Assembly: GCA_046760445.1 (NCBI GenBank)
Contig: JBHIEE010000094.1
Span: 1-11,317 of the forward strand
Source: JBHIEE01 sp046760445
GTDB lineage: Bacteria; Acidobacteriota; Aminicenantia; JdFR-78
Length of the DNA stretch: 11,317 nt
Direction: 5' to 3'
In this document: positions 1-5,854 of the stretch, in pieces
Layout of the letters: every line of letters starts with the position of its first letter
Position numbering within the stretch: position 1 is the stretch's first letter
The notes under the pieces: model-generated
Told to the model about the DNA's origin: nothing
Seen by the model: the letters and a program-made list of their open reading frames with translations, nothing else
The model's database searches: none
Position numbers and translations under genes: made by a program

Positions 1-491
1 GGTTGTTTAGTTTGTGCCTTGATTTTTATTTTCTTCTCTTCTTGACTCACCTTCTTGGAGGATGACCTTTTCTTCATCTCAGGCAAACTCGCTTTTCCTT
101 TTGGCTTTGCTTTTTCGATAGGTCCTTTTTCTTCCTCCTTCTTGATCGCTTCTTTAGATTTTTTAGCAACCGCTTTAATATCAGAGATAATCTCTTCAAT
201 CTTTACCGCAGTTAAGGGTTGGCGATGGCCTTTCTTCTTTTTATATTGCTTTCTCCTCTTTTTCTTGAAAATAATTACTTTATTATCTTTAAAATGTTCG
301 ATAACTTCAGCTTTTACTCGAGCCTTATTAACCAGCGGAGTTCCTATTAAAATATTCTGGCCATCCTCAATCAGAAGAACTTCATCAAAGAAAATTTTCT
401 TCCCTTCTTCAGCATCAAGCTTTTCTATATGAAGAACGTCTCCTTCCTGAACTCTATATTGTTTCCCTCCTGTTCTAATAACTGCAAACAT
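1..491 (-). CDS. rplU: 50S ribosomal protein L21, C-terminally extended, partial at left edge
   Basis: L21 is a large-subunit ribosomal protein that binds 23S rRNA. The minus-strand frame starts at ATG 491-489 with MFAVIRTGGKQYRVQEGD, the typical L21 N-terminus. It contains the family signature KKKRRKQYKKKKGHRQ around residues 75-90, followed by PLTAVKIEEI. Ordinary bacterial L21 ends near 100 residues. Here the frame stays open for at least 163 codons to the window edge with no stop seen, adding 60 or more Lys/Glu/Ser-rich residues (for example KKEEEKGPIEKAKPKGKA). The tail is low-complexity and probably disordered, and might contact RNA. A purine-rich ribosome site (AAGGAAAGAG) precedes the start, and a consensus promoter lies at 527-555. 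L27 (rpmA) usually follows rplU, but would lie outside this window. Identification of the L21 core is firm; the role of the tail is unknown. Confidence 0.95.
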   Translation of the reverse strand, partial: MFAVIRTGGKQYRVQEGDVLHIEKLDAEEGKKIFFDEVLLIEDGQNILIGTPLVNKARVKAEVIEHFKDNKVIIFKKKRRKQYKKKKGHRQPLTAVKIEEIISDIKAVAKKSKEAIKKEEEKGPIEKAKPKGKASLPEMKKRSSSKKVSQEEKKIKIKAQTKQ

Positions 492-526
492 CTCTCTTTC
501 CTTCGTTAATCTTTGAATCGAACCCA

Positions 527-555
527 ACTTTAACACATGCCTATTTTTATGTCAA
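527..555 (-). promoter_or_regulatory. sigma70-type promoter of rplU
   Basis: Read on the minus strand: TTGACA (555-550), a 17-base spacer, then TAAAGT (532-527) preceded by TGT, which makes an extended -10. It lies about 35 bases upstream of the L21 start codon. The -35 is perfect and the spacing ideal, as expected for a ribosomal-protein operon. Confidence 0.7.
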
Positions 556-702
556 TCCTGTCAGCACCCTTATTGTAACCTATAATCTCCCCCATTGTGC
601 CATCTTAGATTTGGCAATATAGTGACAATTCAGATTTGTCGTAACAAGGGTAGTTGGAGGCTGTCAGTAGCTTATCTTCCCCTTATTACCCTTCTTATTG
701 GC

Positions 703-731
703 TTGACAAAGAGGGGCATCTTGCTTTTAAT
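703..731 (+). promoter_or_regulatory. promoter of the tRNA-Val gene
   Basis: TTGACA (703-708), a 17-base spacer and TTTAAT (726-731). The predicted start point falls around 738-740, about ten bases before the mature tRNA 5' end, so the leader would be very short. The -10 lies inside a perfect inverted repeat (723-741). Confidence 0.6.
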
Positions 732-741
732 TATTAAAAGC
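723..741 (+). repeat. perfect inverted repeat over the tRNA promoter -10
   Basis: GCTTTTAA (723-730), a TTA spacer (731-733), then TTAAAAGC (734-741): two 8-base arms that are exact reverse complements. The element covers the -10 hexamer and the predicted start site. It could be an operator, or just an AT-rich melting region; no T-run makes it a terminator. Confidence 0.6.
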
Positions 742-748
742 AGCTCCT

Positions 749-823
749 GGGCGGTTAGCTCAGCGGTAGAGTACCGGTCTTACAAACCGGGGGTCACTGG
801 TTCGAACCCAGTACCGCCCACCA
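749..823 (+). tRNA. tRNA-Val (anticodon UAC)
   Basis: Cloverleaf read by eye. Acceptor arm GGGCGGT (749-755) pairs with ACCGCCC (813-819). The D arm runs from 758. Anticodon stem CCGGT/ACCGG (774-778/786-790) encloses loop CTTACAA with anticodon TAC at 781-783. T stem ACTGG/CCAGT encloses TTCGAAC. The discriminator is A820, and CCA is encoded at 821-823. Total 75 bases. A UAC anticodon reads GUA and, with modification, other valine codons. It has its own promoter just upstream. Confidence 0.97.
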
Positions 824-967
824 TGCCTATAATTAGAAATTGGAAAGAGGAATCGTAGGAAAACCAGTAGAAAATAGCAAAACTTGTTGTCTAGCAAGAA
901 AAGAAATCCCTATCCCTCGCAGTGTTTGTGAATTCGTGATTTATCGCTTTATTTCCTGAGACAACTA

Positions 968-976
968 TGTTATTAT
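968..976 (+). promoter_or_regulatory. possible extended -10 promoter for hflKC
   Basis: TGT followed by TATTAT (971-976) forms an extended -10 about 34 bases upstream of the hflK start. No good -35 lies 17 bases upstream (TTTATT at 948-953 is weak), so this is tentative. Confidence 0.35.
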
Positions 977-1009
977 GGTTACAAATCAAATAATCTCAAG
1001 GAGGTTTTA

Positions 1010-1987
1010 ATGAAAAGTGATTTCCCATCCATGGAACTGAAATTGCCTAAAATTTCAGGTGGAGTTATCAAAATAATTATTGGATCTGTGGTTGTTCTAA
1101 TTCTGCTCTTTGGTGCTATTTACCAGATAGGACCGGAAGAAATAGGAGTTATTCTCCGCTTTGGCAAATTCGTCAGGACTTCAGACCCAGGCCTTCACTT
1201 TAAACTTCCCTTAGGAATTGAAAAATTAACTAAAGTTCCTGTTCAAAGACAGCTGAAAATGGAGTTTGGATTCCGGACAGTTAAACCAGGAATAAGAACT
1301 GAGTATGGAGTGACACTTGAGTCAACCAAGGAAGCTGTGATGCTCACTGGTGATTTAAATGTGGTAGTGGTTGAATGGATAGTTCAATACAAAATTAAAG
1401 ACGCCTATAATTACCTGTTCAAAGTAAGGAGTGTGAATGATACCTTTCGTTACATGAATGAAGCCGTAGTAAGAAAAATTGTAGGCGACAATGCAGTTGA
1501 TGAAGTGCTTACTATTGGGAGGGCAAGGATTGCAAATGAAGCAAAAGAAGAATTGCAAAAACTGTGTGATGCATATAAGATAGGCATTGATGTGAATCAA
1601 CTTATTTTGCAGGATGTCAATCCCCCTGATCCTGTTAAGCCTTCCTTCAATGAAGTCAACGAAGCCCTTCAAGAGAAAGAGAGGAAAATAAATGAAGCCT
1701 GGTCAGAATACAACCGGGAGATTCCTAAAGCCACAGGAGAGGCAGAACAGGCGATAAGAGCTGCTGAAGGATACGCTACAGAACGAGTCAACAATGCTAA
1801 AGGAGATGCCCATCGATTCATCTCCATCTATAAAGAATACGCTCGAGCTCGCTTAGTGACGCGAAGGCGCCTTTATCTTGAAACCATCAATGAAATTCTT
1901 CCTAAGTTAAGCAAAATAATCATCTTTGATGAAAGGCTGAAAAACATCTTGCCCCTCTTGAATTTAGGAGAGGAGGTGAAGAAATGA
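1010..1987 (+). CDS. hflK: HflK-like SPFH/band-7 membrane protein
   Basis: HflK pairs with HflC in a large membrane-anchored cage that surrounds and modulates the FtsH protease. The 325-residue product has one N-terminal membrane span (about 19-41, VIKIIIGSVVVLILLFGAI). The SPFH domain follows (QIGPEEIGVILRFGKFVR, GLHFKLPLGIEKL). A helical region ends in an Ala/Glu-rich coiled coil (KATGEAEQAIRAAEGYATER). The stretch LQDVNPPDPVKPSFNEVNEA is characteristic of HflK rather than HflC. It is shorter than Enterobacterial HflK (about 420 residues) and lacks the long Gly/Pro-rich N-terminal segment. Start chosen because AAGGAGG (998-1004) lies five bases before the ATG. It overlaps hflC by ATGA, so the two are probably translationally coupled. 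Confidence 0.9.
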   Translation: MKSDFPSMELKLPKISGGVIKIIIGSVVVLILLFGAIYQIGPEEIGVILRFGKFVRTSDPGLHFKLPLGIEKLTKVPVQRQLKMEFGFRTVKPGIRTEYGVTLESTKEAVMLTGDLNVVVVEWIVQYKIKDAYNYLFKVRSVNDTFRYMNEAVVRKIVGDNAVDEVLTIGRARIANEAKEELQKLCDAYKIGIDVNQLILQDVNPPDPVKPSFNEVNEALQEKERKINEAWSEYNREIPKATGEAEQAIRAAEGYATERVNNAKGDAHRFISIYKEYARARLVTRRRLYLETINEILPKLSKIIIFDERLKNILPLLNLGEEVKK

Positions 1988-2931
1988 ACAAAACAACAAG
2001 AAATACTTTAATTATAGCTGCAGTTGTCGTCATTATTATCGTTCTTAGCGGTGCCATCTACATCGTCTCTGAGACAAATCAGGTGATAATCACTCAATTC
2101 GGGGAACCCATCGGGGATGCTATTACTTCGCCAGGAATTCATGTGAAAATTCCTTTCATTCAAAAAGCCAATTACTTTGAAAAGCGCTGGTTAGAATGGG
2201 ATGGAGATGCCAATCAAATTCCGACTAAAGATAAAAAATACATATGGGTTGATACTTATGCCCGCTGGAGAATCAGTGAGCCTCTTATTTTCTTCCAGAG
2301 AGTGAGGGATGAAAGAGGAGCTCAATCAAGGCTGGATGATATTATCGATGGAGAAACAAGAAACGCTGTAGCTAATTTTGACCTGATCGAGATTGTGCGT
2401 TCCTCCAATCGAGAATTTGAATTAACTGAAGAAGTGGTCATTCTCGATATTCCCGCTATTATCCCTAAAATAGAAACAGGCAGAGAAAAAATTGCTCGAA
2501 TCATCCTGGAGAAAGCTTCCAAGATTACCCCAGAATTTGGAGTGGAACTCAAAGATGTAAGAATAAAAAGAATCAACTATGTAGAGGAAGTGCAACGGAA
2601 AGTATTCGACCGCATGATTGCCGAAAGGCAGAGAATCGCGGCCAAGTATCGCTCTGAAGGAGACGGAAAAAGCGCTGAAATTCGCGGTCAGAAAGAGAGA
2701 GAATTGAAAAAAATTCAGTCAGAAGCTTACCGTATAGCCCAGGAAATTAAGGGAAAAGCTGATGCAGAAGCCATTAAAATTTACGCCCAGGCCTACAACC
2801 TTGACCCAGAGTTCTACCAGTTCATGAAAACCTTGGAAACTTACCGCTTAAGCCTTGATAAAGAAACTTGGCTAATACTCTCCACTGAAAGCGAATTCCT
2901 CAAATACCTGCGGAGCTCAGTTAAAAGATAG
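1984..2931 (+). CDS. hflC: HflC-like SPFH/band-7 membrane protein
   Basis: Second subunit of the HflKC complex, acting at the cytoplasmic membrane. The 315-residue product has a single N-terminal membrane span (about 8-29, TLIIAAVVVIIIVLSGAIYI). The SPFH domain begins SETNQVIITQFGEPIG and continues GIHVKIPFIQKANYFEKR. Typical HflC segments include IPTKDKKYIWVDTYARWRI and VFDRMIAERQRIAAKYRSEG, followed by a coiled coil rich in Glu, Lys and Ala (KGKADAEAIKIYAQAY). Length and order match family members (about 300-335 residues). AGGAGGTG (1971-1978) within the hflK end serves as its ribosome site. The gene order hflK-hflC is conserved in bacteria. Neither ftsH nor hflX is next to it here. Confidence 0.92.
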   Translation: MNKTTRNTLIIAAVVVIIIVLSGAIYIVSETNQVIITQFGEPIGDAITSPGIHVKIPFIQKANYFEKRWLEWDGDANQIPTKDKKYIWVDTYARWRISEPLIFFQRVRDERGAQSRLDDIIDGETRNAVANFDLIEIVRSSNREFELTEEVVILDIPAIIPKIETGREKIARIILEKASKITPEFGVELKDVRIKRINYVEEVQRKVFDRMIAERQRIAAKYRSEGDGKSAEIRGQKERELKKIQSEAYRIAQEIKGKADAEAIKIYAQAYNLDPEFYQFMKTLETYRLSLDKETWLILSTESEFLKYLRSSVKR

Positions 2932-2936
2932 AGACA

Positions 2937-2978
2937 ATAATCCGTAAAGCGTAAATCGTAAACAGTAAAGGGTAAAAA
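2937..2978 (+). repeat. degenerate heptamer tandem array, unit GTAAANN
   Basis: Six consecutive 7-base units start five bases after the hflC stop. The last five all begin GTAAA, at 2944 (inexact edge), 2951, 2958, 2965 and 2972, with two variable bases each. The first unit is diverged (ATAATCC). The same GTAAAGN unit recurs at 11205-11246, so this is a dispersed family rather than chance. Confidence 0.75.
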
Positions 2979-2995
2979 AGAAAGAAAAACGAGAA

Positions 2996-3192
2996 GTCAA
3001 TTATTTTAATTCGTGAAGATAAAATTGCCTTTAATCTCTCTATGGAGAAGTTACCTCCAGTAAAAGTCAGGGCAACTTTCTTTCCCTTTTCAGCCTTTCC
3101 TTTATCTTTAAAGCTGCGGTGAGAGGAGAAGACCCAGCTTCTTCGTCTAAATTTCTGATTAGTTCCAGAATAGTAATGACGGGCTGTCTCAT
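2996..3192 (-). pseudogene. frameshifted C-terminal remnant resembling a PLP-dependent threonine dehydratase
   Basis: Two minus-strand reading frames join into one family-like stretch. From ATG 3192 the first gives MRQPVITILELIRNLDEE, then AGSSPLTAALKIKERLK, and stops at TGA 3069-3067. The second, shifted by one base, gives EKGKKVALTFTGGN, then FSIERLKAILSSRIKIID, ending near 2996. The combination (small-residue motif, AAL helix, KGKKVAL, TGGN, ERLKAIL) resembles the end of the catalytic domain of threonine/serine dehydratases (EPSGA..LAAL, GKKVVVVLSGGN). The N-terminal catalytic part, including the PLP lysine, is absent. The downstream frame runs on through the heptamer array without its own stop near the expected end. 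The likeliest reading is a decayed gene end. Alternatively the first frame is a 41-residue small protein and the match is coincidental. Confidence 0.45.
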
Positions 3193-3426
3193 TTGTGGAA
3201 GAGTTCTCTTAATATAAGGGAATCAAGTCAACATTAGACGAAAATATTGGAACTTAATTTTTACCTACTTATTCTTGATGTCAATTGTTGACAAACTGAC
3301 TGAGAATAGCATTTTTAGCCGATTTTGACTTGCTAAGTATTTGATTTTATTAGACTCGATTTCATGAAATTTGAATTCTCGGTCAGCCTGTTGAGACTTG
3401 CCCCTTTTTTTCAGTCTGGTTTCTAT
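3193..3426. other. non-coding stretch between remnant and next promoter
   Basis: No convincing reading frame on either strand. It holds a small palindrome, GTCAA-TTG-TTGAC (3280-3292), and a separated inverted pair, CAAGTCAA (3224-3231) and TTGACTTG (3325-3332). These share a GTCAA core and could be protein-binding sites, but nothing else supports that. Confidence 0.4.
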
Positions 3427-3455
3427 TTGACTTCAAATTTTTCCTATGTTATAAG
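3427..3455 (+). promoter_or_regulatory. sigma70-type promoter of the DUF3014 gene
   Basis: TTGACT (3427-3432), a 17-base spacer and TATAAG (3450-3455), preceded by TGT (extended -10). It sits about 58 bases upstream of the coding start. Confidence 0.65.
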
Positions 3456-3490
3456 CAAAAAGAAGCAAGATTGTGAAAATTGAAAAGAAA

Positions 3491-3512
3491 AGGAGAAATG
3501 TATCCATAAATT
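3491..3512 (+). promoter_or_regulatory. unusual translation-start region with a 3-codon mini-ORF
   Basis: The best ribosome site, AGGAG (3491-3495), is only two bases from an ATG at 3498 that opens a three-codon frame (Met-Tyr-Pro, stop TAA 3507-3509). The real start at 3513 is in the same frame, three bases after that stop, and 17 bases from AGGAG, which is too far for normal initiation. The in-frame stop rules out an upstream start for the main gene. Confidence 0.4.
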
Positions 3513-4349
3513 ATGGAAGAATATAAAAAAGTAGTTTTGACAGGAGTTATCTTTATTGCCTTAGTGGGTATAGGTTTAGGAATCTATTATTTTTTCATCT
3601 ATAAAAAATCACAAAAACCCCTCTCTTTCCCAGAGGTTATAGAGGAACAACCCTCCCCGGTTTCTTTAGGAAAACCTATCAGAGAAGAAGAAAAAATGGC
3701 CCGGGAATTAGCTGGATTAGACCTCGATAACAGCGATGACATGGTGCGTAAATTAGCTAAGGAGCTCTCTTCTTACCCCCAACTAGCCGTCTGGTTAAGG
3801 AATGAAGATTTGCTCCGAAAATTCACTGCAGTGGTAGACAATATAGCTAATGGTTTGAGTCCTCGTCCTCATATTGAATTTTTAGCTCCCCAAGGAGATT
3901 TCCAAGTAATCGAGAAAGATGGATTATTTTATGTTAATCCTGTGAGCTTTGATCGATATAATCTTGTAGCAGATGTTTTTGCATCCTTAGATTCGGAGGG
4001 TTGCGTAAAGCTTTATGGGCAATTAAAACCACTTGTCCAAGAGGCATACCGGGACCTGGGCTATCCCACGCAGGATTTCCAGGAGACTCTCTTCAAAGCC
4101 ATTATTGAACTGCTTAAAACCCCTGTGATAGAAGGTGAAATTTTATTAGAGGAAAAAGTGGTGACATATATGATGGTGGCTCCGAGATTAGAGAACCTGA
4201 GTCCAGCCCAGAAGCACCTCCTCCGCATGGGGCCAGAAAATGTTCGAAAAATCCAGGCAAAATTGCGCGAGATGGCTTTAGCTTTAGGAATCCCGGAAAG
4301 CCAACTTCCTCAATCTGTAGTTTACTATCCGGACAATAGGAAATACTAA
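3513..4349 (+). CDS. DUF3014-family protein with one N-terminal membrane span
   Basis: Function unknown. The 278-residue product begins with a membrane span (about 8-28, VLTGVIFIALVGIGLGIYYF) followed by a basic FIYKKSQK stretch, so the bulk probably lies in the periplasm. A proline-rich linker follows (about 38-57). The DUF3014 domain runs from about 60 to 262. Matching segments are LRKFTAVVDNIANGLSPRPH, the tyrosine-containing YNLVADVFASLD, LVQEAYRDLGYPTQDFQ, and the end motif LSPAQKHLLRMGPENVRKIQ. Family members share this membrane-anchored layout and length. It has its own promoter (3427-3455) and stands alone, convergent with the minus-strand gene at 4427. The start at 3513 is forced by the stop codon at 3507. 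Confidence 0.85.
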   Translation: MEEYKKVVLTGVIFIALVGIGLGIYYFFIYKKSQKPLSFPEVIEEQPSPVSLGKPIREEEKMARELAGLDLDNSDDMVRKLAKELSSYPQLAVWLRNEDLLRKFTAVVDNIANGLSPRPHIEFLAPQGDFQVIEKDGLFYVNPVSFDRYNLVADVFASLDSEGCVKLYGQLKPLVQEAYRDLGYPTQDFQETLFKAIIELLKTPVIEGEILLEEKVVTYMMVAPRLENLSPAQKHLLRMGPENVRKIQAKLREMALALGIPESQLPQSVVYYPDNRKY

Positions 4350-4426
4350 ATTATACCTGCCCTCTTATTATTTCTTCCATTAAGTTTTTCCAGCTCTATT
4401 GGAGCCTCTCCTGTGTTTATCCTTAT

Positions 4427-4987
4427 TTACAGTAATTTCTCTATTTTGGCAAGTGCCTCCTTGAAAATTCTTGTTTTTTTAGCTTTTATAGATTTTCCAG
4501 GAATACCGATCCAGTTTGTTTCTATCCCTACCTTGCTTAGTTCTTTTTCAAACTCCTCCATGAAAATTCCCTTTCCCTTCACGAATTCTATATCTCGAGG
4601 GTACTCTCGGTTTCTTTCTGAAATATTCTCTTTCCATTTTCCAATAAGATCAATTCCGCAAGTAGGGCTTCCTTCAGCTCCTAAAACAGCTACGATTTTA
4701 TAGTTCTTTCTCTTAAACCACTTCAGGTGTCGGACAATATTTTTAGCGAGTTTGTTATAATGAGCTCTAATTTTGGGGTGTTCATAAGAATTTTTGGGGA
4801 GGGGCTTTCTAAAAATTCCATGTAAATCCATCTCAGGACAGGGAATTTGAAAGATTCCTACTCCTTTTGAAGCCAAAAGTTCCAAGACCTTTTCTTCCAG
4901 ACCAGGATACTCTGCCAGGTTGTCTTCTAAAGAATGAACATTCAAAATGCAGTGAGAAATCACTACTATTTTTCCGCTCCTTTTCAT
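4427..4987 (-). CDS. TudS/DUF523-related putative desulfidase
   Basis: The 186-residue product resembles the CD3072-type relatives of thiouracil desulfidase TudS (DUF523 clan). Known TudS enzymes use a [4Fe-4S] cluster held by three cysteines to remove sulfur from thiolated bases. Three matching conserved sites are present: ISHCILNVHS (C13), QIPCPEMDLHG (C50) and GAEGSPTCGIDL (C110). The segment KGKGIFMEEFEKELSK, followed by IGIPG, also fits the family end. These sites make a cluster plausible, but the substrate is unknown. Start at ATG 4987-4985 is supported by AAAGGA about eight bases upstream. A promoter-like pair lies at 5011-5039. It converges with the DUF3014 gene, 77 bases apart, with no clear terminator between them. 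Confidence 0.8.
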   Translation of the reverse strand: MKRSGKIVVISHCILNVHSLEDNLAEYPGLEEKVLELLASKGVGIFQIPCPEMDLHGIFRKPLPKNSYEHPKIRAHYNKLAKNIVRHLKWFKRKNYKIVAVLGAEGSPTCGIDLIGKWKENISERNREYPRDIEFVKGKGIFMEEFEKELSKVGIETNWIGIPGKSIKAKKTRIFKEALAKIEKLL

Positions 4988-5010
4988 GTTTCTTGTCCTT
5001 TCAAAGATAA

Positions 5011-5039
5011 AAAATAAAGAAATTTAAGGTTTGAGTCAA
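5011..5039 (-). promoter_or_regulatory. candidate promoter of the TudS-related gene
   Basis: On the minus strand: TTGACT (5039-5034), a 17-base spacer and TATTTT (5016-5011), about 24 bases upstream of the start codon. The -10 matches the consensus at four of six positions. Confidence 0.45.
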
Positions 5040-5098
5040 GAAATTTCGAAAAAAGTAAGAGAAGAGTTATTAGAAAGCTCCTGAAAAGAAGCTTTTTA

Positions 5099-5128
5099 TT
5101 GACAGTTTTTAATTTTTGATTTAAGAAT
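5099..5128 (+). promoter_or_regulatory. candidate promoter of the gene at 5155
   Basis: A perfect TTGACA (5099-5104) is followed 18 bases later by a weak AAGAAT (5123-5128). A six-base stem, AAAGCT/AGCTTT, lies just upstream of the -35. The weak -10 lowers confidence. Confidence 0.35.
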
Positions 5129-5154
5129 AAATCCAAGAGAATAAATAAAAAAAG

Positions 5155-5697
5155 ATGAAAAGAATACCATGCGGTTATGGCCTGCCAGCACTTTATGAAG
5201 GCAAAGGCTCTATTTTTGTTCGGGTCAATAGAGAGGAGTTTGATCAGATAACTCCATACCTTGACTACAGATTCGACTTTGGTTCCCTGTTTAACAAATA
5301 TTATCTTCTCCTTGTTTTTGAAACTAAGTTCACTACTGAAACTGGACTGACTTGCATTTCTCTTTCCTTTTTCGATGTCAAGAATTCAAAAGACTTAAAA
5401 GTATTGAGATTAATTTTAAATCAGGGGTATATTGATTTCTGGTTTTTCTACGATATTGAAGGTACTTGGATGAATTATCAGATTGAATTGGCCAAGTCCC
5501 AGAGGAAGACTCTTGAAGGAATGATAGAGATGATAATAATTGGAATTGATGTAATTCCTGAAGAACAAAGAGATCCTCACAAGGCATTGGAAACAGCAGT
5601 TAAGAAAAAGGTGAAGAAATTCTCTCTTAAGGACTTTTTGAAAGATTTAGATAAATTTGAAGAGATGTACCGAAAATATTTGAAGGAAAATAATTAA
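5155..5697 (+). CDS. hypothetical protein
   Basis: I do not recognise this 180-residue protein. The first 110 residues look beta-rich with many aromatics (GKGSIFVRVNREEFDQI, LFNKYYLLLVFETKF, GYIDFWFFYDIEGTW). The last 40 residues are charged and helical (VKKKVKKFSLKDFLKDL), a possible coiled coil. There is no signal peptide, membrane span or cysteine cluster (only two cysteines, near residues 6 and 64). The whole frame is open, with codon use similar to its neighbours. It is divergent from the TudS-related gene (168 bases apart). The ribosome site is poor: only an A-rich run precedes the ATG. It could be a small regulator or a lineage-specific protein; the sequence does not decide. Confidence 0.7.
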   Translation: MKRIPCGYGLPALYEGKGSIFVRVNREEFDQITPYLDYRFDFGSLFNKYYLLLVFETKFTTETGLTCISLSFFDVKNSKDLKVLRLILNQGYIDFWFFYDIEGTWMNYQIELAKSQRKTLEGMIEMIIIGIDVIPEEQRDPHKALETAVKKKVKKFSLKDFLKDLDKFEEMYRKYLKENN

Positions 5698-5854
5698 TCA
5701 ATATTTTTTTACTTAATAGTTTTACTTGTTTTCCCCATCACACTTTATTGCGTTCTCCCTGAAAATATCATAATTTAACGCTCAAATTTCATTCGGAATT
5801 CTTTTGGCCAGAAATCTCCTCTCTGTCTAAGACCTATATTGGGGTTAATATCTT

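Noticed and set aside
55..432. 125-codon plus-strand open frame
   Set aside because: It is antisense to the clearly recognisable L21 gene; its Phe/Ser-rich product mirrors the lysine codons opposite.
638..649. GTCGTAACAAGG, identical to a conserved stretch near the 3' end of 16S rRNA
   Set aside because: Only about 12 bases match; the flanks, including the anti-Shine-Dalgarno end, do not. A match this short is expected by chance.
595..858. 87-codon plus-strand open frame
   Set aside because: It runs straight through the tRNA-Val gene and its promoter, and its product has no protein-like pattern.
2937..2978. CRISPR array
   Set aside because: Units are 7 bases with no spacers, and no cas genes are nearby.
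5070..5100. AAAGCT/AGCTTT stem followed by TTTATT as a terminator
   Set aside because: The stem is only six AT-rich pairs with a long loop and overlaps a -35 hexamer; no gene on the plus strand ends just before it.
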